64,000 nt of DNA from Polynucleobacter sp. AP-Jannik-300A-C4. GTDB taxonomy: Bacteria; Pseudomonadota; Gammaproteobacteria; Burkholderiales; Burkholderiaceae. The notes below the pieces were generated by a model. That model was not told the DNA's origin. It saw only the letters and a program-made list of their open reading frames with translations, and ran no database searches. The translations under genes and the position numbers were made by a program. Every line of letters begins with the position of its first letter. Position 1 is the first letter of the stretch. Shown here in pieces: positions 57,975 to 64,000 of the stretch. The DNA lies in NCBI RefSeq assembly GCF_018688335.1, contig NZ_CP061316.1, positions 124,001 to 188,000 of the forward strand, written 5' to 3'.

Positions 57975-58000
57975 TATAATTTGAGCAAATTCTGAAGGAG
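57975..58000 (+). promoter_or_regulatory. TATAAT -10 element and ribosome binding site of the symporter gene
   Basis: TATAAT at 57975-57980 has consensus sequence, but no good -35 hexamer is seen 16-18 bases upstream. AAGGAG at 57995-58000 lies ten bases before the symporter ATG (58011) and supports that start. Confidence 0.45.
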
Positions 58001-58010
58001 TAATTGGGCG

Positions 58011-59426
58011 ATGTTGATTTGGTTTGTCATCATCTACTGGGTGGTATCTGTAGGTATCGGTCTTTGGGCTGCGCTACGGGTCAAAAACACAGCTGACTTT
58101 GCTGCAGCAGGCCATAGCCTTCCTTTGCCTATCGTCACCGCTACAGTCTTTGCTACCTGGTTTGGCTCCGAAGCAGTATTAGGCATCCCAGCCACCTTCC
58201 TTAAGGAGGGGCTTGGCGGAATTGTTTCCGATCCTTTCGGATCTTCCCTGTGTCTGATCTTAGTCGGACTTTTTTTTGCTCGCCATCTCTACAACCGCCG
58301 CATGCTCACTATTGGTGATTTCTTTCGAGAAAAATATGGCCGCACTGTAGAGGTTTTGGTAACGCTCTGTATTGTGGTTTCTTATTTGGGATGGGTAGCC
58401 GCGCAGATTAAAGCGCTGGGCCTTGTTTTTAATGTTGTGTCTGAAGGTGGCATTACACAAACAGCCGGCATGTTAATTGGCGCTGGTAGCGTTCTGATTT
58501 ATACACTTTTTGGTGGCATGTGGTCGGTGGCAATTACCGACTTCATTCAGATGATCATCATTGTGGTGGGCATGCTTTATATCGGTGGCGAGATAACAGC
58601 CCAAACTGGTGGTGTTGGTGTAGTTTTTGAGCATGCAGTTGCTGCCGGCCAGTTTTCCAATTTCTGGCCTGATATGAATCTCGCTTCTATCCTTGGCTTT
58701 ACAGCCGCCTTATGCACAATGATGTTGGGCTCTATTCCACAGCAAGATGTGTTTCAGCGAATTACATCGTCTAAGAATGTGAACATTGCAGTTCAAGCCG
58801 CTTTGTTAGGAGGAGTGCTGTACTTTGTCTTCGCGTTTGTTCCGCTGTATTTGGCTTACTCTGCAACCATTATTAGTCCAGATCTAGTGAAGCAGTATTT
58901 ATATACAGATCCACAAATGATCTTGCCAAAACTGATTTTGAACCATGCCCCACTGATCGCGCAGGTGATGTTTTTTGGTGCCCTACTGTCAGCTATCAAG
59001 AGTTGTGCCAGCGCTACATTGCTCGCGCCATCCGTCACTTTTGCGGAGAACATTGTGCGTGGCTTTTTTAAGCATCTATCAGATCAGGATTTGCTAAAAG
59101 TCATGCGCATTACGGTTCTCTGTTTTACAGCGGTAGTTACCTTTTTTGCTATCAACTCGAATTTATCAATTTTTAAGATGGTTGAGAATGCCTACAAAGT
59201 GACTTTAGTTGCGGCTTTTGTACCACTGGCTTTTGGGGTCTACTGGTCCAGGGCAAATTCTTTAGGTGGTTTGTTATCAGTGGTCTGCGGTCTTGTTGTT
59301 TGGATCAGCTGCGAAGTACTTGCCCCTGAAGCTATTCTCCCCCCTCAATTAGCAGGGCTTTTAGCTAGTATTGTCGGCATGCTTTTGGGTGGAATGGTTC
59401 CCAGGGCTAAATTGATTGCAAGTTGA
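58011..59426 (+). CDS. Sodium:solute symporter family protein
   Basis: A 471-residue SSS-family transporter with about 13 membrane helices. Diagnostic regions are the first helices with ADFAAAGHSLPLPIVTATVFATWFGSEAVLG, the GGMWSVAITDFIQMIIIVVGM block (family signature) and MMLGSIPQQDVFQRI. It uses the sodium gradient to import a solute; closest resemblance seems to be to the uncharacterised pantothenate/proline-like branch, and the solute is not known. AAGGAG ribosome binding site. The gene after it, a ketopantoate reductase-like enzyme, may or may not be functionally tied. Confidence 0.88.
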   Translation: MLIWFVIIYWVVSVGIGLWAALRVKNTADFAAAGHSLPLPIVTATVFATWFGSEAVLGIPATFLKEGLGGIVSDPFGSSLCLILVGLFFARHLYNRRMLTIGDFFREKYGRTVEVLVTLCIVVSYLGWVAAQIKALGLVFNVVSEGGITQTAGMLIGAGSVLIYTLFGGMWSVAITDFIQMIIIVVGMLYIGGEITAQTGGVGVVFEHAVAAGQFSNFWPDMNLASILGFTAALCTMMLGSIPQQDVFQRITSSKNVNIAVQAALLGGVLYFVFAFVPLYLAYSATIISPDLVKQYLYTDPQMILPKLILNHAPLIAQVMFFGALLSAIKSCASATLLAPSVTFAENIVRGFFKHLSDQDLLKVMRITVLCFTAVVTFFAINSNLSIFKMVENAYKVTLVAAFVPLAFGVYWSRANSLGGLLSVVCGLVVWISCEVLAPEAILPPQLAGLLASIVGMLLGGMVPRAKLIAS

Positions 59427-59527
59427 CCTAAGTTGCTTAAATATTAGGCACAATATCCTGTTGCACCGCAAAATGTTCACCTCTAAAATGGCACCAATTC
59501 AAAATTTTTTATCTTTATGGAGTTTTT

Positions 59528-60547
59528 ATGAAAATCTGTGTGATCGGTGGAGGGGGCGCGATTGGCGGTTACCTTGCTGTCATGTTGGCGCGAGCCGGCA
59601 ATGATGTCACGGTAGTTGCGCGTGGCGCCACTTTGGCGGCAATTAAAGAGCGTGGCCTTGCATTAATTATGGATGACCAACCTGAGCCTTTGGTGGCACA
59701 GGTGAAAGCGGTTGAAAAAATTCGTGATGCAGAGGCTCCAGATGTTGTGATTTTGGCAGTGAAGGCGCACCAAGTTGAGCCGATCATCGATGATCTCGCG
59801 GCAATCATGGGCCCAGAAACGATTTTGATTCCAATGCAAAACGGCATTCCTTGGTGGTACTTCCAGAAGCTGGGTGGCGACTATCAAGATCATTCTGTCG
59901 AAACAGTTGACGCTGGTGGTGTTGCGAAGAATGCAATTAATCCAAACAACATCATTGGATGCGTGGTCTATCCGGCAACCTTTACTCAGGCGCCTGGTGT
60001 GATTCGTCACGTTGAAGGCAATCGCTTCCCATTGGGCGAGTTAGATGGCAAACAGACTGAGCGTATTCAGAAGATGTCAGAAATGATGTCTGCAGCTGGA
60101 TTTAAGTCACCAATCCTGGAAGACATTCGCTCTGAGATTTGGTTGAAGTTGTGGGGCAATATGACTTTCAATCCAATCAGCTCTTTGACTCATGGAACTT
60201 TAGAGGGCATTTGCCAGTATCCACTGACTAAAGAGTTGGCTCGCAATATGATGGCTGAAGCGCAAACGATTGCCGAGAAGTTGGGTGTCACTTTCCGTGT
60301 GGATATTGAGCGTCGTATTGCTGGTGCTGAAAAAGTCGGTAAGCATAAAACATCGATGTTGCAGGACTTGGAGGCGGGTCGTAGCTTAGAGATCGATGCT
60401 CTATTGGGTTCCGTAATTGAGCTTGGAAAGATTACCGAAACACCAACACCTTGCCTCAATACCGTCTTTGCTTTAACAAAGTACCTTGATGAAAACGTTC
60501 AGGCCTCTAAAGGTAGCTTGGCGTTGCCATCTGTTTCTGGTTACTAA
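59528..60547 (+). CDS. 2-dehydropantoate 2-reductase family protein
   Basis: A 339-residue NADPH-dependent reductase of the PanE/ApbA family. The Rossmann motif GGGGAIGGYLAVMLARAGNDVTVVARG is at the N-terminus, with ILAVKAHQ and MQNGIPWW in the catalytic domain, and the conserved Lys/Asn helix WLKLWGNMTFNPISSLTHGT. It is longer than E. coli PanE (303) and belongs to a branch seen in betaproteobacteria that may use other 2-oxoacids, so panE is not assigned. A GGAG ribosome binding site precedes the ATG; a terminator follows. Confidence 0.85.
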   Translation: MKICVIGGGGAIGGYLAVMLARAGNDVTVVARGATLAAIKERGLALIMDDQPEPLVAQVKAVEKIRDAEAPDVVILAVKAHQVEPIIDDLAAIMGPETILIPMQNGIPWWYFQKLGGDYQDHSVETVDAGGVAKNAINPNNIIGCVVYPATFTQAPGVIRHVEGNRFPLGELDGKQTERIQKMSEMMSAAGFKSPILEDIRSEIWLKLWGNMTFNPISSLTHGTLEGICQYPLTKELARNMMAEAQTIAEKLGVTFRVDIERRIAGAEKVGKHKTSMLQDLEAGRSLEIDALLGSVIELGKITETPTPCLNTVFALTKYLDENVQASKGSLALPSVSGY

Positions 60548-60595
60548 GCCTCTACAGAAATAGGTAGATTCAACACCTAAAGTAATTGAGTATTA

Positions 60596-60630
60596 AAAAA
60601 CCCTCACCACTAAACATGGTGAGGGTTTTT
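60596..60630 (+). terminator. Rho-independent terminator
   Basis: CCCTCACCA (60601-60609) pairs with TGGTGAGGG (60617-60625), flanked by five A before and five T after, so the hairpin works in both directions. It separates the reductase gene from the convergent FAH-family gene. Confidence 0.92.
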
Positions 60631-60669
60631 GTTTTGGGGTGTTGGGATTAGACCAACAACCTTAATGAC

Positions 60670-61437
60670 CTATTCGAAGCGATTATCTAAGCGTCCAACA
60701 CCATCAATGATGATGCTGACATTACTGCCGGGCTTCATTGAACCAACCCCAACAGAAGTTCCGCAAGCAATGATGTCGCCAGCTTGCAGTGGGACATCTT
60801 GTGAGATCAGGCTAACCAATTTTGCTGGTGGGAAAATTATATCGGCGATGGGGTAGTTCTGACGCTCTTGATCATTCAATATAGTTTTAATTGTTAACTT
60901 GCTTGGATCTACATCGGTGGTGATGTAAGGGCCAAAGACTCCAAAAGTATTGAAGCTCTTAGAGCGTGTCCACTGCGCATATCCAGGATCGCGATTCAAA
61001 ATCTCAATTGCAGTGACATCGTTAATGCAGGTGTAACCAAAAATGGCAGCGGCCGCTTGCGCTTCATCTACTTCATGACAGGCTTTCCCGATGACGATGC
61101 CGAGCTCGCCCTCATAAACGACTTTTCCAGAGTAAGACTTTGGAGTGCGAATAACTTGATTGGCTGCCAAGAAAGAGTTATTGCCTTTCAGAAAATACAA
61201 AGGCTCTGCCGGCACGGCATGCTCCAGTTTGGTAACCAGCGCATGAAAGTTATCCACCATGGCAACCATTTTGGATGGAGTGCATGGGATATCGATAGTG
61301 ACATCGGATAGCTTTAATGTCTCTCCAGTAGCTTGGGGATTGTTAAATAGATCGCCTGTGTACACGGCAATCTGATCCCCTTGAACTTGTCCTAAGCCGG
61401 ATTTGCCTTGATGTTGAAATCTGAGCCATTGAGCCAT
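60670..61437 (-). CDS. Fumarylacetoacetate hydrolase family protein
   Basis: A 255-residue FAH-fold enzyme. The metal-binding acidic residues lie in YEGELGIVIGKACHEVDEAQ, with GYTCINDVTA, FNTFGVFGPYITTD and LQAGDIIACGTSVGVG completing the family pattern. Members hydrolyse or decarboxylate 2-oxo-4-enoic or acylpyruvate substrates in aromatic breakdown (fumarylpyruvate hydrolase, HpcE-like and others). The substrate is undetermined. It diverges from the GrdB-like gene with about 55 bases between starts. Confidence 0.88.
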   Translation of the reverse strand: MAQWLRFQHQGKSGLGQVQGDQIAVYTGDLFNNPQATGETLKLSDVTIDIPCTPSKMVAMVDNFHALVTKLEHAVPAEPLYFLKGNNSFLAANQVIRTPKSYSGKVVYEGELGIVIGKACHEVDEAQAAAAIFGYTCINDVTAIEILNRDPGYAQWTRSKSFNTFGVFGPYITTDVDPSKLTIKTILNDQERQNYPIADIIFPPAKLVSLISQDVPLQAGDIIACGTSVGVGSMKPGSNVSIIIDGVGRLDNRFE

Positions 61438-61493
61438 AATGAATTCTCCTGATAGTTAATATTTGATAAGCAATATCTTACAGGGATCAATTG

Positions 61494-62429
61494 ATGACTA
61501 AGAATTCTGAACTGCAATTTGCACCTGAATTGGACCAGCCAGTTCGTTATATTGAGCGTACCCGCAATTACTATTTAGGTTTGGGATATGAAACACCCTA
61601 TGTTTGGGCCCACTACATTGAGGTGCCTTTTGCCCTACTGCAAAAGCCACTTAAACATTCAACTCTAGGTTTAGTTACTACTGCAGTCCCGTTTGATGCC
61701 AGTAAAGGCCCTCAAGGACCTGGTGCCCCCTATAACGCAGCCGCTAAGTTTTATGACCCCTACACTCGCTCAATTGATGAGGATGCAGACTTGCGTATTG
61801 CCCATGTCGGGGTTGATAGGCGCAATGCCGACATGCAGGATAGTAATTGCTGGTTTCCACTGGGCGCAGCGAAGCGCGCTGCTGCAAACGCACGCATTCA
61901 GTCCCTGTCGAAACATTTTTATGGGCTACCCACCAATCGCAGTCAACGTCATACCTTGGAGATTGATGCGCCCTTGATTCTGAGTAAGCTGCGCGAAGAT
62001 CATGTTGATGTTGCAGTGCTGATTCCCAATTGCCCTATTTGCCATCAGAGCCAAAGTTTATTGGCGCGATATTTGGAGGCTGCTGGTATTCCCACGGTAA
62101 TCATGGGTGTGGCAAAAGATATTGTGGAATATTGCGGTGTCCCCCGTCTGCTCTTTAGTGACTTTCCCTTAGGCAATGCTGCAGCTCTTCCCAACAATAT
62201 TCAATCGCAAGACTCTAATTTTGAATTGGCTCTTCGCTTGTTAGAGGGTGCTCCAGCAGGCCGAACAACGGTGCAATCCCCTTTGGTTTGGGCTTCAGAC
62301 CCTTCGTGGAAATTGGACTATTCCAATTTAGAGCGACTCAGTGCAGAGGAAATTTTGCGCTTACATGATGAGGCAGAAAAGGCCCGTATCACTGCACGCG
62401 ATATCAGAGTAAAAAGCGTTGGAGCCTAG
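61494..62429 (+). CDS. Glycine/sarcosine/betaine reductase selenoprotein B-like protein
   Basis: A 311-residue protein resembling the GrdB/PrdB family of clostridial reductases. It shows the segment VLIPNCPICHQSQSLLARYL with a CxxC at 180-183 where family members carry selenocysteine or cysteine, and GIPTVIMGVAKDIVEYCGVPRLLFSDFPLGN, typical of the family. It has no in-frame TGA, so no selenocysteine. It is unlikely to do Stickland chemistry in this organism; the true reaction is unknown. ATG 61494 is preferred to TTG 61491 because AGGGA lies seven bases upstream of it. Confidence 0.65.
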   Translation: MTKNSELQFAPELDQPVRYIERTRNYYLGLGYETPYVWAHYIEVPFALLQKPLKHSTLGLVTTAVPFDASKGPQGPGAPYNAAAKFYDPYTRSIDEDADLRIAHVGVDRRNADMQDSNCWFPLGAAKRAAANARIQSLSKHFYGLPTNRSQRHTLEIDAPLILSKLREDHVDVAVLIPNCPICHQSQSLLARYLEAAGIPTVIMGVAKDIVEYCGVPRLLFSDFPLGNAAALPNNIQSQDSNFELALRLLEGAPAGRTTVQSPLVWASDPSWKLDYSNLERLSAEEILRLHDEAEKARITARDIRVKSVGA

Positions 62430-63430
62430 GTTTGCCTAGATAACGAGTATTTGCACAGAGCGTGTAACGCTGTTGTTGATTCGTTTTGAGGAAAGTCTTT
62501 GAGACATTCGAGCGCAAGATCTACTTCTCGTTTTGCGGCCGCTTGGGTGTAATCCAAAGCCCCAGAATTTTGTACTGCGCTCAGAATCTGCTGGAAGACG
62601 TCATCAGGTAAGTCTTGATTTTGCTCGATCGCTGCGCGAACCAGTAATTGCTCTTCAGTACTGCCGTTTTCAAGAAGATAAATGAGCGGCAGCGTAGGTT
62701 TTCCTTCTCTCAAATCATCGCCAGCATTTTTCCCCATTTGGGATGCGTCAGCCGTGTAATCCAATAGATCATCCATTAATTGGAAGGCGGTACCAATGTG
62801 GCGACCAAAAGCAGCAGCCTGCTCTCGATAACCATCCGATGCTTGCGCCAAAATTGCCCCAAGCTCTGTGGATGCTTCGAATAATTTGGCGGTTTTATAG
62901 CGAATCACCCGTAAATAACTCTCTTCATCTACTTCGGGGTCATTCATATTGAGGAGCTGTAAAACCTCCCCCTCAGCAATCGTATTGGTTGCATCGGACA
63001 GGATTTCCATGACTCTTAGGTCATTTGGCCCCACCATCATCTGAAAAGCTCTGGAATAGAGAAAATCGCCGACTAGCACGCTCGCAGCATTGCCAAAAGC
63101 GGCATTGGCAGTCTCGCGACCCCTTCTTAGAGTAGATTCATCGACGACATCATCATGGAGTAGGGTGGCTGTGTGGATAAATTCCACTACGGCTGCCAGC
63201 TCTAAGGCATGGGGAGTTTCTTTACCATTAGCTAAGGCCTTGCTGACTAGTAGCAAAAGGGCTGGTCGGACCCGTTTTCCGCCTGCTTGGATGATGTAAC
63301 TGGAGATTTGGTCAATTAAGGCTACTTTTGAGGCTAATCGCAGGCGAATTACTTCATCTAAGGCCTTGAAATCTAAGGCAATAGGAGCCAAAATTTGGCT
63401 TAATTCATTGGTTTTGACAGTGCTCGTCAT
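62426..63430 (-). CDS. ispB: Octaprenyl diphosphate synthase (polyprenyl synthetase)
   Basis: A 334-residue trans-prenyltransferase making the side chain of ubiquinone. The first aspartate-rich motif DDVVD is at 93-97 (LLHDDVVDESTLRRG) and the second DDLLD at 220-224 (QLMDDLLDYTADASQMGKNAGDDL in context). GGKRVRPALLLL is the conserved IPP-binding block. Small residues before the first motif fit a long-chain product (C40). It diverges from rplU, whose promoter overlaps its start codon, the usual arrangement in proteobacteria. Confidence 0.94.
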   Translation of the reverse strand: MTSTVKTNELSQILAPIALDFKALDEVIRLRLASKVALIDQISSYIIQAGGKRVRPALLLLVSKALANGKETPHALELAAVVEFIHTATLLHDDVVDESTLRRGRETANAAFGNAASVLVGDFLYSRAFQMMVGPNDLRVMEILSDATNTIAEGEVLQLLNMNDPEVDEESYLRVIRYKTAKLFEASTELGAILAQASDGYREQAAAFGRHIGTAFQLMDDLLDYTADASQMGKNAGDDLREGKPTLPLIYLLENGSTEEQLLVRAAIEQNQDLPDDVFQQILSAVQNSGALDYTQAAAKREVDLALECLKDFPQNESTTALHALCKYSLSRQT

Positions 63431-63442
63431 GCAAGATATAAT
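63414..63442 (+). promoter_or_regulatory. Consensus sigma-70 promoter of rplU-rpmA
   Basis: TTGACA (63414-63419) and TATAAT (63437-63442) are separated by exactly 17 bases, a full match to consensus. The start codon of the divergent ispB gene (63430-63428) lies inside the spacer. Expected start of transcription is near 63449, leaving a 5' leader of about 57 bases before rplU. Confidence 0.9.
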
Positions 63443-63505
63443 AATGGGCTTAGCTCATCCAGGGTGGATTAGCTTAAATGTAGATATTAATTGAGGTTTC
63501 AAACC

Positions 63506-63817
63506 ATGTACGCGGTCATAAAAACCGGTGGCAAACAGTATAAAGTTGCTGCAGGCGAAAAATTGAAAATAGAACAGATACCAGCGGAAATCGGCAGCGA
63601 AATCACTCTTGACCAAGTCTTAGCCGTAGGCGAAGGCGCTTCACTCAAATTGGGTGATCCATTGGTTAATGGTGCAGCTGTGATGGCCACTGTCGTCTCC
63701 CAGGGACGTCACGATAAAGTGACAATCTTTAAGATGCGCCGTCGCAAGCATTATCAAAAGCACCAAGGCCATCGTCAGAATTACACAGAAATTCTGATTA
63801 ACACGATCAAAGCCTAA
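63506..63817 (+). CDS. rplU: 50S ribosomal protein L21
   Basis: A 103-residue ribosomal protein that binds 23S r[26 protein letters not shown] is the invariant start, and the C-terminal [22 protein letters not shown] is the rRNA-binding basic region. The start is the ATG at 63506, since an in-frame codon at 63491 would add five non-conserved residues. It is followed by rpmA after 33 bases. A short palindrome, AGCCTAA/TTAGGCT, spans the stop codon (63811-63825). Confidence 0.98.
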   Translation: MYAVIKTGGKQYKVAAGEKLKIEQIPAEIGSEITLDQVLAVGEGASLKLGDPLVNGAAVMATVVSQGRHDKVTIFKMRRRKHYQKHQGHRQNYTEILINTIKA

Positions 63818-63850
63818 TTTAGGCTAACGGCTAAATAGCAGGAGAAAGAT

Positions 63851-64000
63851 ATGGCACAGAAAAAAGGCGGCGGCTCGACACGAAATGGCCGCGACTCAGA
63901 ATCGAAACGCTTAGGCGTTAAAGTTTTTGGCGGCGAGCAAATCAACGCTGGCAGCATCATCATTCGTCAACGTGGTACACGAGTACATCCGGGTATGAAC
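63851..64000 (+). CDS. rpmA: 50S ribosomal protein L27, N-terminal part (runs off right edge)
   Basis: The first 50 residues of L27, cut by the window edge. [20 protein letters not shown] is the conserved N-terminus, which reaches towards the peptidyl transferase centre, and [23 protein letters not shown] follows. A GGAGAAAGA ribosome binding site precedes the ATG. The second gene of the rplU-rpmA operon. Confidence 0.98.
   Translation, partial: MAQKKGGGSTRNGRDSESKRLGVKVFGGEQINAGSIIIRQRGTRVHPGMN

Noticed and set aside
62031..62046. Possible selenocysteine site in the GrdB-like gene
   Set aside because: The codons at the CxxC are ordinary TGC/TGC-type cysteine codons and there is no in-frame TGA.
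63811..63825. AGCCTAA/TTAGGCT palindrome at the rplU stop codon as a terminator
   Set aside because: Short stem with a one-base centre and no U-run; rpmA follows directly and should be cotranscribed.
1..64000. CRISPR arrays, tRNA or rRNA genes, insertion sequences, prophage
   Set aside because: Read through for regularly spaced repeats, cloverleaf sequences and transposase motifs; none were seen.

Overview
The window reads as a chromosomal segment of a betaproteobacterium of the Burkholderiales. The protein sequences, the moderate G+C content and the gene order (complete dcw cluster, then lpxC, a DUF721/DciA gene, secA, argJ, zapD, coaE and pilus genes) fit a small-genome freshwater Polynucleobacter best; this assignment is an inference from sequence style, not a database match. 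Genes are very tightly packed. No stretch of 300 bases or more lacks a gene; the largest gap is the 271-base mra promoter region (21415-21685). I saw no tRNA, rRNA, CRISPR array, insertion sequence or prophage.

Region by region. 1-1.2 kb: the 5' end of hemA, a small membrane protein and a MazEF-type toxin-antitoxin pair with two palindromic operators. 1.2-6.9 kb: ung, an M61 peptidase, a DsbC-like isomerase, a ubiquinone-type hydroxylase and ychF, closed by a perfect bidirectional terminator. 6.9-8 kb: a winged-helix regulator facing away from a MASE1-like membrane protein. 8-12.6 kb: rpe-trpE-trpG-trpD-trpC, read leftwards. 12.6-16.3 kb: apaG, mltA, an enoyl-CoA hydratase and an M20 amidohydrolase. 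16.3-20.8 kb: bioA-bioF-bioD diverging from bioB. 20.8-39.2 kb: coq7 and then the complete division and cell wall cluster mraZ-rsmH-ftsL-ftsI-murE-murF-mraY-murD-ftsW-murG-murC-ddl-ftsQ-ftsA-ftsZ, mostly joined by ATGA overlaps. 39.2-44.1 kb: a peroxiredoxin, lpxC, DciA-like and secA.

44.2-48.4 kb is the most notable accessory block: five co-directional genes that look like a tungsten aldehyde oxidoreductase operon of the kind described as aorABCDE in Aromatoleum. They encode a four-cluster ferredoxin subunit, the AOR catalytic subunit, an FAD/NAD(P)H oxidoreductase, a MoaD/ThiS-like carrier ending in Gly-Gly and an unrecognised 109-residue protein. The block lies between secA and argJ, which I expect to be neighbours in related genomes.

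48.4-56.4 kb: argJ, a DUF815 ATPase, a Nudix hydrolase, zapD, coaE, and a compact leftward set of a prepilin peptidase, a GspF/PilC protein and a short GspE/PilB ATPase, preceded by a CorC-type membrane protein. Both the peptidase and the ATPase lack their usual N-terminal domains. 56.4-62.4 kb: an alkylguanine transferase, an isolated squalene/phytoene synthase, a sodium:solute symporter, a ketopantoate reductase-like protein, a fumarylacetoacetase-family hydrolase and a GrdB-like protein. 62.4-64 kb: ispB diverging from rplU-rpmA, the latter driven by a promoter with perfect sigma-70 consensus hexamers. rpmA runs off the right edge.
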